Under the pieces are notes generated by a model. That model saw only the letters and a list, made by a program, of their open reading frames with translations. It was not told the DNA's origin and searched no databases. Positions 1-13,100 of a stretch of 64,000 nt of DNA are shown piece by piece. Location: contig OZ025257.1 of NCBI GenBank assembly GCA_964019135.1, forward strand, positions 12,489,971 to 12,553,970. Reading direction: 5' to 3'. Origin of the DNA: Arenicola marina (lineage: Eukaryota > Annelida > Polychaeta > Arenicolidae). The translations under genes were made by a program, and so were the position numbers. The first letter of the stretch is position 1. The number at the start of each line of letters is the position of its first letter.

Positions 1-372
1 CGATAGTGTTTGTGATGATGTAAGTTTTCTGTAATAATGTTAGTTTTGATGTCATGGGGCGCTCCAACGCACAACTCGGCAATGTAGTACACGACCAATA
101 ATTTATACAACAAGGTGCAAATCATCTGGACAAATCCAGTCAACAGTCTCAAAAAAACAGTTCACGTAAAGTTTGCGCACAGATTGCCATCCATTCACTC
201 TCAGACCCGCCGCTAGTGATAACTACTCACTGTCCAATCAGTTTCTTCCTTTGTGTCACTGGATCTATAATATCGTCGCTCACCAGATTTGAGGTATTTA
301 AAGTTGAAGCAGGTAGTAACTTCGTACCGCATAGTAATTATATGTAGTAATTAAACGCATGTTTTACTTCGT
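1..372. other. 3' flank / presumed 3' UTR of APCDD1
   Basis: This follows the APCDD1 stop on the minus strand. Only a weak TATAAA-type poly(A) variant (102-107, minus) was seen. No other gene or repeat recognised. Confidence 0.4.
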
Positions 373-1164
373 TCAGGTGGTAAACAATCGGCCGGTTGCG
401 GTAAGACACGAAATGAACAGGCTTACGGTAAGCAGAAATTCTGCCACCGCGCCATTCGACGGCGCCGCAGCCGTGAAAGCTTCTATGTGAAATGTGGTCT
501 TAGCGGACATGACGTCATCGCTACAGCGGGTGAGAGGAGGCTGGAACGAGGTCGGCCTCTGGCTAGGATGTGTCGATCTCTCGCCATCGGTGGGGCGTTG
601 ACCCAGATACAAGAGCGTCCCATCGTGGGATTTCGTCAGCCGCACCAGCTCGTGTTCCATGTAGGGCACACGCATGCCCAGCGTCTCGCAGCCCTGGACG
701 CTCGTAACGTCACGCGGCATACCGAGCGTCCACTTGCCGACGTCGGTCGTGCCCTGTTGCTGTTGACACTCGCGCGCGCTGTCGCTCTCGTAGTTAAGGT
801 TGTTTACGACGCGCGCGTTCTTCGGCGTCACCTCGGCCTTGGTGACGTCGAAGTCGACTTCCCTCGCGCCGTCGACGGTCGCCGAGTGGGCTCCGTAGCG
901 GTAGACTCCCTGGGCGTAGATAGAGAACATCGGATGCCGGCAGAATCCGTCGGCGAAGTGGTTATAGTGACCGTGCCACGTTTGGTTGTTGTCGGCGAAG
1001 GCGTAGTGCCTGGTGACGAACTGACCGTGAGGCCGGCTCTCGCAGTGGTTGCTCACCCACGAGCCCGTCAGACTCCAGTGGGGGGACCGCCGGGCAGACA
1101 CCGTGGGAGGGTCGTACCCTCCGCCAGACTCTCTCAGCTCCCGGCACAGGTGGCAACCCGTCGT
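373..1164 (-). CDS. APCDD1: APCDD1 coding exon 4 (APCDD1 domain 2 and C-terminal anchor)
   Basis: Acceptor TGTTTTTTGTTGACAG precedes 1164 and the stop TGA is at 375-373. The exon opens in phase 0 with a linker CHLCREL that aligns with the vertebrate Cys-x-x-Cys linker, then GSWVSNHCESRPHGQFVTRH, CRHPMFSIYAQGVYRYG, DVTSVQGCETLGMRVPYMEH and GQRPTDGERSTHPSQRPTSF. The last 25 residues (AVAEFLLTVSLFISCLTATG then RLFTT) form a short-tailed membrane anchor as in vertebrate APCDD1. A 292-codon antisense reading frame over this exon is a shadow. Confidence 0.95.
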   Translation of the reverse strand, partial: TTGCHLCRELRESGGGYDPPTVSARRSPHWSLTGSWVSNHCESRPHGQFVTRHYAFADNNQTWHGHYNHFADGFCRHPMFSIYAQGVYRYGAHSATVDGAREVDFDVTKAEVTPKNARVVNNLNYESDSARECQQQQGTTDVGKWTLGMPRDVTSVQGCETLGMRVPYMEHELVRLTKSHDGTLLYLGQRPTDGERSTHPSQRPTSFQPPLTRCSDDVMSAKTTFHIEAFTAAAPSNGAVAEFLLTVSLFISCLTATGRLFTT

Positions 1165-4100
1165 CTGTCAACAAAAAACATAATAGCGTTTGTAATTGAT
1201 GCAAGAGATGGCGCCAGTGAAACAAAAACTTCGCATGCCAAAGGTAAGTTATCGGGTAAAAAGGAATCAAATAGCCATTCAGGCTGCTTTTTGTTGATGG
1301 GACACATTCATAAAGATGTCACGGCAGCTAGTAACATCAGTAAAGACATCTTTAACATAACATAACATAGGAATATACCCATCGCATTTTGCAAGGCTAA
1401 TAGTGTCAAAAGTTGTTTCACGGTTGGCTTGTACATGAGACTGATACTCCAATGAAAGTACTTCGCGGCTAACGCCGTTGTTTTGTCAAGATTATAACCT
1501 ATCGTAGGGATATACAGGATATATAAAACAGTATGCGTACAACCTAACGTTACTTACATGGGCCTCTAGCAGAGGCTCCTGGAAGCCGGTGGGTCTGTAC
1601 ACCGGACGGAGACGCTTATCAGTGTGAATATCGCCCATGAGCAGGGATTTGGTCACGTGATGTCTCTCAGCGAGGATCTCCAGTTTCATGAGCTGCAGCT
1701 CGTGTAGCGCCAGGTCGATGGCCGCCAGACAATCCAAGTCCTCCAATACATAACTGTCCTCGCCATCCTCCCACAGAGCCTCATCCGCGCCAGCCACCGG
1801 CACCTGCACGAAGCTGAAGATCTGATGCCGTTTGAACGGTTTCCACGTGGAGCGCACGACGCCGGGACACGTGGCATTCACCTTCCGGCTGAACTCGGCC
1901 GCCACCTTGGGTGTGTACGGCATGACGTTGACGTGACTCAGGTGGTAGTCGTATTCCGTGGCTCCCGGGACGATCCAGGAGGTCTGGTAGATTTCGTAGC
2001 GCCCTCTAGCGACTATGGCATAAGCCGGTTGACGGCAGAGGGCGTCGCTGTAGTAAAACTGACGCAACTCGAAGTGTGACCCGCTGAAGAAGGAGTAATG
2101 TCGGACGAGAAACTCAGGGCCGGGACGCACTTCGCATCTGGTGGGAGAAGATAAAAACAGAATATAAAACTTTATTTTACATAGCAGCGATCGTAGCACA
2201 GGGAGACAGTTATGAAAAGAACAGAGATATCTCTGTCCAGGTTAATTGGCAAAAGTATGGGAACGGTTTTTACTCATCTCGGCACAAGATGAAACGTGCC
2301 GCTGACACCAGAGGCGATACAGATATTGTCAATCCTCGCCAAACGGAGAGTAGAACGTGACGCGGCAACCGTGACCTTTCAATCTGATGTCCTTTTAAAC
2401 ACCTTTTGTATTTGTTACGTTAAAAAAATGAAGGACTATAGTTGACTCAAACGTCGTCTTTAAGCGTTTTTTTCTATTTGTATATACTTTTAGCAATTAA
2501 GCCTCCGCTCTCACGGGTTTACGCGGCATAACTCTTCACAGGATAGGCCTACATCTCATCTAGCTTTGCTTCTTTTGTCACGAATGACGAGAACTCACAC
2601 ATATGGGTTTATTTCCGCACTGTTTTTATAAATTGCCTATGGTGTTTAATATATCACAGAAACTGAGTTGTAAACATAACATTAAAGCTCTATAACGTAC
2701 TTATGTTGCATTATTCCCTGCAATTTCTCTGCAATCATTTATCAATTTATCCACCCGAACTATTTTCTTGCTGTTAGGACGTCGCAGTTTTAGCCGAAAC
2801 AATACATTAGGTGTCGCCGCCATTGGCGCAGGCAGCGCCGGCTGGCGGTGGGCCTTGCCGGAAACACGTGACTTTGACCCCGGTATGGCACTAGAGCCCG
2901 TGGGCGGAAATCGAACCGGAGGCTACAGAGAGGGGAGACCTTCGCTGCCACTTTCCGGGCCTATTACCAGGAGAGCCAACCAGGAAGCAACTCGACGGTG
3001 GTTATCTTAACATTCGGACATGTTCGTAAGATTCGTGACCTGTAGGTATGTCTATATATATAGATATATAGTCGCCAGCCAGCACGCTAGAAAGGATGGC
3101 GAAAGTATGGGTCTAAATGTGAACCCCTTAGGGATGATGGTGGTTGCGAGAGGGTGGTGGGGGTGGTGGAGGGGGGGTGGGGATTGTGGGGTCCTAGATT
3201 TGTCCTTGCTGACATATCCCCCTCCGGTTCAGGTACAATCCGCGTTCGCGTTGCACCTTATTCCACGGAGACATTTCAATTCATTCATGACGTTAAAGAT
3301 GATTAAATATTGTCTTACACACGTTGATACTTCATTCTGTATTTTCTGCCATCATATAATGGTAGCGAAGCCTTTGCATCACCTGGCGCGCACCACTGAA
3401 GTTTTACATCTGCTGCATTTAAAGTTACTCATTCAGAAATATTTTCCTTGAGAAACAATTTGAGAAAAATATTTTGGACTGAAAATGATGTATTGATATT
3501 CTTAGCATATAAGTACACATATATTGAATGCAATACAACTACGTCATCCACATTTGCATATTACGGCCGTTATTTACCTTTAAACATATGATGACACATC
3601 TGTCAGACAGTGTGTCCTGAACGTACGTGTTGCCAAAAATATTTCGAAACTCGTAATGTAAGTGCAAAAAATTGCTGTGTGGGCAGCTTTTATGTCGTCT
3701 GCGCAGAATATACCTGCGGGATCATCTACTATAACGGCATACTGTCTGTCGCCAGCCAGACTCTGCTCGTAGAAGGGACTTATTATTCACGATCACGGAG
3801 CGTACGCCATTAAAAGCACGAGTGCCAGCATGCGCTAGCTCAAATGTAACGTTCTCAAGCGCTCGTTTAACCAAACACCCCGCCATCAAATTGGTTTTAT
3901 TAACAATTTTCCGCCGCTGTAGAGTTCCCGAACTGGAATTCCCAAGTGGCCGTCAAGCTGTTGTGTTTCCGCAGTTGAATGCCCAGTGTTGTGCCAAGCC
4001 CCAGTGGCCGGCTACGCGGTCGCCAGCTACCCGGTCCAGATAGAGCACAGAGACAAGCTAGCTACCTGCGGCGCTACCCGCCGAGTGGCGACAGAGATGT

Positions 4101-7100
4101 GTTACCAAGCTGGGGTAAACAAGAGACACTTCATCCCCGGGCTGACAAAGGACCGGGCCCGATATTCCTCACAAATGTCTTGAAAAGGGAAAGTTATTGA
4201 AAGGAAATCTCCCGTGGAGAGGTCATAGACTGATAGACTAAACAATCGAAACCTTTGCCTCTCGTGCTGAACAGCAGGTGCGTGACGTGTGAAGTGACTG
4301 ACTGGCACGTAGACGTAGAAACGTAGAAAACCGGGAATGAGGAGTGGTGTGTACTGACAGAGGGTATAAGGAGTGGTGTGTACTGACAGAGGGTATAAGG
4401 AGTGGTATGTACTGACAGGGGTATAAGGAGTGGTATGTTCCCGGGGTATGTTCTGACAGGGCATTGCCTGGGGTATAAGGAGTGGTATGTACTGACAGAG
4501 GGTATAAGGAGTGGTATGTACTGACAGAGGGTATAAGGAGTGGTGTGTACTGACAGGGGTATAAGGAGTGGTATGTACTGACAGGGGTATAAGGAGTGGT
4601 ATGTACTGACAGGGGTATAAGGAGTGGTGTGTACTGACAGGGGTATAAGGAGTGGTGTGTACTGACAGGGGTATAAGGAGTGGTATGTTCCCGGGGTATG
4701 TTCTGACAGGGCATTGCCTGGGGTATAAGGAGTGGTATGTACTGACAGAGGGTATAAGGAGTGGTATGTACTGACAGGGGTATAAGGAGTGGTATGTACT
4801 GACAGGGGTATAAGGAGTGGTATGTACTGACAGGGGTATAAGGAGTGGTGTGTACTGACAGGGGTATAAGGAGTGGTGTGTACTGACAAAGGGTATAAGG
4901 AGTGGTGTGTACTGACAGGGGTATAAGGAGTGGTGTGTACTGACAGAGGGTATAAGGAGTGGTATGTACTGACAGGGGTATAAGGAGTGGTATGTACTGA
5001 CAGAGGGTATAAGGAGTGGTGTGTACTGACAGAGGGTATAAGGAGTGGTATGTACTGACAGAGGGTATAAGGAGTGGTATGTACTGACAGGGGGTATAAG
5101 GAGTGGTATGTACTGACAGGGGGTATAAGGAGTGGTATGTACTGACAGGGGGTATAAGGAGTGGTATGTACTGACAGGGGGTATAAGGAGTGGTATGTAC
5201 TGACAGGGGGTATAAGGAGTGGTATGTACTGACAGGGGGTATAAGGGGTGGTATGTTCTGACAGGGGGTATAAGGAGTGGTATGTACTGACAGGGGGTAT
5301 AAGGAGTGGTATGTTCTGACAGGGGGTATAAGGAGTGGTATGTACTGACAGGGGGTATAAGGAGTGGTATGTACTGACAGGGGGTATAAGGAGTGGTATG
5401 TACTGACAGAGGGTATAAGGAGTGGTGTGTACTGACAGGGGTATAAGGAGTGGTATGTACTGACAGGGGGTATAAGGAGTGGTATGTACTGACAGGGGGT
5501 ATAAGGAGTGGTATGTTCTGACAGGGGGTATAAAGAGTGGTATGTACTGACAGAGGGTATAAGGAGTGGTATGTTCTGACAGGGGTATAAGGAGTGGTAT
5601 GTACTGACAGGGGGTATAAGGAGTGGTATGTACTGACAGGGGGTATAAGGAGTGGTATGTTCTGACAGGGGGTATAAGGAGTGGTATGTACTGACAGAGG
5701 GTATAAGGAGTGGTATGTTCTGACAGGGGTATAAGGAGTGGTGTGTACTGACAGGGGGTATAAGGAGTGGTATGTACTGACAGAGGGTATAAGGAGTGGT
5801 ATGTACTGGCAGGAGGTATAAGGAGTGGTATGTACTGACAGGGGGTATAAGGAGTGGTATGTACTGACAGGGGGTATAAGGAGTGGTATGTACTGACAGG
5901 GGTATAAGGAGTGGTATGTACTGACAGAGGGTATAAGGAGTGGTATGTACTGACAGGGGTATAAGGAGTGGTATGTACTGACAGAGGGTATAAGGAGTGG
6001 TATGTTCTGACAGGGGTATAAGGAGTGGTATGTACTGACAGGGGGTATAAGGAGTGGTATGTACTGACAGGGGTATAAGGAGTGGTATGTACTGGCAGGG
6101 GTATAAGGAGTGGTATGTACTGACAGGGGGTATAAGGAGTGGTATGTACTGGCAGGGGTATAAGGAGTGGTATGTACTGACAGGGGGTATAAGGAGTGGT
6201 ATGTACTGACAGGGGTATAAGGAGTGGTATGTACTGACAGAGGGTATAAGGAGTGGTGTGTACTGACAGAGGGTATAAGGAGTGGTGTGTACTGACAGAG
6301 GGTATAAGGAGTGGTGTGTACTGACAGAGGGTATAAGGAGTGGTGTGTACTGACAGAGGGTATAAGGAGTGGTATGTACTGACAGGGGTATAAGGAGTAG
6401 TATGTTCTGACAGTGCATTGACTGGGGGTATAAGGATTGGTATCCACTAACAGTTCACTAACCAGGAAGTATTTTAAACACAGCCTCATTTTCTACACAT
6501 CGCGGGGAGCAAATCTGCAGAAATATATCCTACACAACCCGGAGGCCAAGGAGAAAAGCCAATAGGGTCACAAGCGCAGATATATTAATCGGGGGGGGGG
6601 GGGGACAAGGGGTATTTTCGTTCCTCGGGAATGGGGTTTTCATTTCACCGTCAACTGGGAATGATCAATATTTTTATTAATCGTGAACTGGGAATTTTAA
6701 TATTAAATAACCCTGAAACGGGAAATCGCTAATTTATATCATGTGTCTGCCCGTTCTATGTATGCTGGTAGTTACCCTTTTTAATTCATCGTGACCTGGG
6801 AATAAAGACATTTATTCTTCGTGATCTGGACACATGACCCCCCGTGACGCCCCCCCCCCACCCCCTCGCCTCCCTCCCCCATTAATGTATACCAATCATT
6901 GTATCACTGAGCCCACATATACAGGTGAAGTGTGCCCGTGGCCGTTGAATGAAGGAGACTGCCCATCCATCAGGTCTAATTGGATGGGACATGACGTGTC
7001 TGGCTGTGAGTGAGCAGTGGCGGACGCATCCCGTGCCTCAGATGACGGCTGCAGATTCCACCCCCTGATCTGTTGCATAACCGATGTCAGTCCTCATTAA

Positions 7101-10100
7101 CCACTGAAGTAGTGGCATGTAGCCAACAACGAAAACATCGCGAGCGACGAAAACTTCTTTTGCTCGCTGATGAAGTTGATGAGCCATCACCCACGCCCAT
7201 GGCATTTTTTTCCCTCGCGTAATTTGTGTAACGATGAAAAAAACAACAGATTTTTCATAAAAAAAAACATTTTTTAATTGCTGGTTAAACGCAATGATAA
7301 TAAACAGTAAATGGTCATAGAAAAATTGTGGGTGTATCCCCTTTGATGCTGAAGTTACCTTTAATTGCTTTCCTTGTTATCGCCGCCGATAGGGCTTGTC
7401 AGGTGTGATCATATCAAATGAGCTGAGGCGTGAGAGAGGCCGTTGGTGGGAGTAGGGTGGGGCTGGGCAGGGTGGAGGTGGGGTGGGGGTATGGCTTAGG
7501 GCTTATATCGATGGAACAACCCGGTAAATCAGACTTAAGTCCCATTTGACCCCTATAGATGGTCTCCCGGCAAGTATGCATGCGTAGCTCAGGCAAGTGG
7601 CGGTTATATCTCCTCATCAATATTGGCATCGGGCACGCCTCCGATAAACCTTCAGGATCCGTGGGGCTTTTTAACCCGTGGTGGATCCCGATAATAGAGT
7701 GCCGGGGATGCTGGTTTGATGGGAGTCAAGCAGCCGAGGATACATAGGCTGGCTATGTGCGTGGAGCCAGCCGTGCGGGTGATGTATACAGCGTACTGTG
7801 CCTGGTGGACGCCCGTACCTTCCGGAGCGAGCCGGAGATGATCCGGAGAGACCAGCATGGGGCGGCGCACCCCCTCCCCCCCCCCCTCCCACCCCCTGCC
7901 GGCTGGGACCACCCCCAATCCCGGTAGCGCGTCCACAATCAGTCCCGATCTATTCCGATGTCCGATCTCATTCACTTACTCATCCCCTCATAAGTCACCC
8001 ACCCACCTACCCACCCACCCGGACCTTCCCCTAATCAGGATCCCCTCTGGGGCACCGATCCAGAATCGCGGTTATGAAGATAAATCCACCGCCAAGTTCA
8101 AAGCGTTCTGGATCCATAATCCCGGGGTAAGAAACCAGCTAGCTGTCGACTTATCCCCGGGCGTCGTAATTATTGCTGAGTCAGCATTTAGACATTTTCT
8201 GCGGTCCTGGTTGCGCCCTCACTGCCCCGGTCAAATGTGGATCTGATACAGGATCCCGGAGCATCCTGGTAGACGAATTTCGCATTCCGCTGAAGTCGTC
8301 CGACCAAGATATCTAATTTCCGCTTAGGGAGCCGGGGTTAATAAACTGTGCGATCCATCAAAATTAGGACGGACTGCAGATAAATGTAACAGTTATGGGG
8401 AAGATATTCATTTCCTTACTTTCGTAAGGTACCAGGCATTTATATTACGACAATCGTGCGTTTTATGCCTGCAGTTTACGGCAGGCTTCTTTCGTGGTCT
8501 GCCCTCTAACGATGGGCGTCCATTCATTTGTGAAGGGTCTTGTACTGAATACATAACGGCATGAAGTCGGTGACGACTGGTGTGTCGTGGGTACAATACG
8601 CAACACACTCACCATGTTTTATACATAATATATTTATACAGGTATGTAAGCTTTCTTATATGTACAGGTATGTATGCAGGTAAATGAACTTCAAGACTGA
8701 ATTTATTTCACAAAGAATGCAGACAAATCACAGAAGAGAACCTTCGTGTGAGCCATCTCCTCTTGTCACAAAAAGGTCCTTTCAGACTCGACGTGAAGAT
8801 ACTGGCGCTTGGTACAGATAAGCCCCAGGCGCCAGCAAATTCGCATGAGAGACTCGTAATAGTAGACGTCAAGATCTTCTCAATGATGAAGGCGGACGAT
8901 TTCCCAGGAGAGGTCAGATGACAGCTTACACACTAGCAGTGTTACCCATAGACGAGATGTGAAGACGTCGGCTGACAATGTCGGGTCAGTGCACAATATA
9001 TATCCTGTATATATGGCGAGACACACATATATATATATATATATTCAAGTTCTAGTTGAGTGGTCACGAAAGGCCAAACGTAAACCGCCAGATAAAGCCT
9101 TCGAAGACGCCGTTTTTAATTAAATGTTCAGAGCGACAGATAATTTGTAGAAGCCGCAATTATCAATTGAGAGGAAATTCTGTCTGCCCGTCTAATTCGA
9201 TCAATTTGGAATCAATTTGTTTGGCTAGTCTGCTCTGCGCTGTGGCCCTTTCTCCAGTGAGCGGTTTCTTGTCGTCACGCGAGCGCGCTTTCTGCTCACT
9301 CTCACGCAAGGGACCACGTGGTCAATTTGACCCCTAGTGTGACCTTGACAGTTGAGAGTGATGACCGGAAGTGCGAGATGGACGGGTCGGGGTAATCACG
9401 AGGTAACCCCGGCGGAAGAAAAGCCCCGGGGCACCCCACATCCCCACCGGGTAGATAGGGGTAAACGGAAGACCTGCGAGGGGAGTTCAGGTGCAGGTGA
9501 GTGTTAAATGGGGGGAGGAGAATGCCTGGACACCACGAAGGGGCATAGGAGGGAAAGGCTTGGAGTGATTACGTGTGAGGGAAGGAACTGAAGGAGCAAC
9601 CATGTTTATCGAAAGCTGCTTTAGAGAAAATAACTGTGAGAATGAGTTCATGAAAGCTTGTTGCGAAAAGTTCGCTTAGAATGTTAGGTTCAGGTTAAAA
9701 ACACGCATTGGTTATTTGTTATTTAGTAAAACAAACAAAACTTCTTCTTTTTTATAAACCTGAGTATATTCTTATCGAATGTTGCCGCGGGTAAATGAAA
9801 CATATAGAGCAAATCCACAACACGAACCCTTTAATACGTGGATTGATACCTGCTTCAAGACATACATTGACACATGTAGAACTATGTGACTGTGTACAGA
9901 CACCAGGTGGACATGCAGGAAGTTCATTTACAGCCAATCAGGGACTTCGCTATTACGTTTCGCTACTTCGTGTCAAACGTAATGAGCCAATCACAGCCGC
10001 GCGCTTAAATGAAATAGTCAATTACAACTTCCGTTCTTGCGGCAGCGTATCGTGCCAAGTTACAAATGTTGCACTAACGTATCATGACGTATTTGTGACT

Positions 10101-13100
10101 CGTATATAATGATATATTTGTGACTCGTATATAATGATAGATTTGTGACTCATATATTATAATAATATATTTGTGACTCATATATAATAATATATTTGTG
10201 ACTCATATGTAATATGTTTGTGACTCACAAATAATGATATATTTGTGACTCATATATAATAATATATTTGTGACTCATATGTAATATGTTTGTGACTCAC
10301 AAATAATGATATATTTGTGATTCACACAATGAAATCAAAGGAGGCCTTTAAATTGCCTTATGTAAAATAGCGGTGGTGCTTACAATACTGTTTATAATAA
10401 TCGATCATAGGTTTAAGCAAAAAGTCAAAACGGATGACGCGTCTTCATTTTGATGACGTGGTACACCAGAATTAAAAGCTTCAAAATTTTAAAATTTCAG
10501 AGACATGTACATGACAAAAAGCTGCTCGTAAAGTTGACTTATTCTTGCACTTCAATCATGTTTTAACTCGGAAAAGGGTGGGATAGGGTGGGGTAGGGTA
10601 GGGGTGAGGGTGGGGGCTGGGTGGGGGTGAACTTGGGGTAACTGAAATCGCATGTCCGAAACCCCAGGGGTGAAACCCAGGACGGCTTTCGGGGACGGGG
10701 TAAGATGGAATACAGGTGACAACTTGGCGGCCCGACATGCGATCGAAGTGGTTGTGGACACGGGCTCAAGTAGAGGACTGGCATCGGGCGGGGCGTTTGG
10801 CAGGAATGCTGTCATGCTGTCATGAAATGCGGGTGTTTGAGCCCACATTCGGCTGGAATGCCGTGACAATGTGGTCCAGGCGGTCCCGTTCTCACAAATC
10901 GGGTGTAGCTATGGGAAGGCACGAAAATTAGGATTCACAGGGTGTGGGAGGGTGTGGGTTGGTAGGCGTGGGGTGGAGGGGGGTAGGGTTGATTAGACAG
11001 ATGGGGTGGGTAGCGTGGGTAGGATAGACGGGCTGGCCTCAGGGTGAACGGGGTGGGTAGCTTGGGTGGGATAGGTGGGCAGTACTACCTTGGAATGGGT
11101 AGGCTGATGGGCGGAGGGGGGGCAACGTCCCATAGGCTGGGGTGGTATAGGAGGGGTGGATGGGTTAAACTAGGCGTGGCTGCGACATCGAGATCGTCAG
11201 ACCCAGGATTTAGCCCCCCCCCCCATCCCTTCCCCTCCCCCAGCCCCCTCCCCCTACCCCCCGCCTCCCATCCTCCTACCAGAGGCACGCGGGGCTGAAT
11301 GGCGGCCTCGCGGCCTGTGCTACCCACCCACGGGGCTCTTAATGACGCCCGACACGGCCAAGCGATGAGACCACAGCGGCTGGTCCCTTCTCACTGGGCA
11401 CGGCAGGACGGCAGGCGGGCGGGGGGTTGGGCGGGGCCTGGGAGGCTTGACGGCCGGCCGCAGGTGCCGCCCCGGGCCCCGGGGGTACTAAAACCGACCG
11501 TGGTGGGGGGGATCGGTGTGCACGCTGACGGCTTAACGTTGTAATCACGGAGAGTTGCGGGTGGCGTCGGCGCTGATGGCTAGTAGCTGGGTTTGCCAAA
11601 GTTGCGTGAAAGCTTTCGCCTGGCACAAGACCAGGAGCCCCCCACGCGCCACCCCTCGCCCCACCCCACCCCCACCCCATGTCCGCTCCGACCCGCCACC
11701 CTTAACCCCTCTCTCTCCACTGCCCATTTGTAACCAGTGAAGGCTACAATCATCTCTCATGTAATGTGGGCTATTGTTTCCGCTCAATTACCGCTCCTTT
11801 CAGCGCCTTCTAACGGCCAAGCGGGGGACCAACCAGCGTGCCCCCTCCGACCCCCCACTCGCGCCAGCCGTCGCGTCCCTGGTACTACTGGGCGGAGGCC
11901 CCAGGGGTGGGCCCTAGCTACAAGGTGGCCAGACGGGGGAAAGGGAAGGGACGAGTGGGGTATGACAGGCGCAGGTGGGGGGTGGGGGGGGCCCGGGGTG
12001 GGAAGCTGGGCTCGGCTTGGGTCCTGGGTGGGCCGCCCAGCCATCGTGACAGTTGGAGCATTCGAAGAAAGAAAGGTAACGTGTGTGGGGGGAGGGGAGG
12101 GCGGGGGGGGGCGTATCAGGGGGCATGGGAGTCAGGACCACAAACTGGCTATCGCGGGTTCTGCATGAAAGACAACTGAAAAGAAAAGTGTCACCCTTCA
12201 TTATCACATCAGACAAATGTTGGGCGACACCGGAGGGCACGGGTCAGAGAAGATGGGTGGGGAGGGGGGGGAGGGGGGAGGGGGGTGGCGGGCCTGGACG
12301 TGTGTGTGTGTGGGGGGGGGGGGCGGGGTATAGGGGGCAGGCTGGTCGGGCCTTAGATGTAGGGCGTACCGTGAAAACTGGGACCTGCGAAGGGTGCGGT
12401 ATTCAAGGCTATACCATTACGGCGAAAACCAAATGGCGAATTACCGAAAAAACAGAGACAAAACCGAACATTATAAAGACGATACGGCGACAAGGGAGCG
12501 TATCAGTAAGCCGATCTATATGGAGCGCGACAGCGGGGTGTGATGATGAGAGAGGGGAGTGGCGGGTGTGGTGGGGGTAGAGAGGGTGAAGGGAAGGGGG
12601 AGGGAAAGGGAAGGGGAGGGAGAGGGGGAGGGAGACGGGGGGCGTGGTGGCCAGCGTTGATAAACAACAACCATATTTACCCCGAAAAGAGTGTCAAAAT
12701 GGTGATAAATTACGTCAGAGAAGTCCATTTATCTACACCGACGCGTTACGCCATCTGACTTTAATACCGGGGACAGGGTTGTCCCTGAGGATAACCCCAC
12801 CCCCCCGGCGGCGGAGTCTATTATGGTGCCGACGGGGGGGAGGGGAGTGGGGCTACTGTGCTGGGCCCAGGTGCCGGAGAGCCCTCACAGACCGCCTTTC
12901 ACACCCTGTCATCATCAACATAACTCGACATATGTTAGTGTGACGTAAAGAAGACAAATTATGGACTCTCATATAGAGATATTCATTCGTCATGCGCACC
13001 TGTGGCGGTAGGCTACCTACATGGGGGCACACATGTCACCATGCATATAATATATATACGAGTATATATGAGAAATATCTACTTACATACAGTTACGTTA

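Noticed and set aside
487-1365. 292-codon plus-strand frame
   Set aside because: It lies antisense to APCDD1 exon 4, whose minus-strand product has clear family matches.
4102-6489. Long minus-strand open frames (up to 795 codons)
   Set aside because: They consist of a 28-29 bp minisatellite that lacks stops in every minus frame; there is no domain, start context or splice support.
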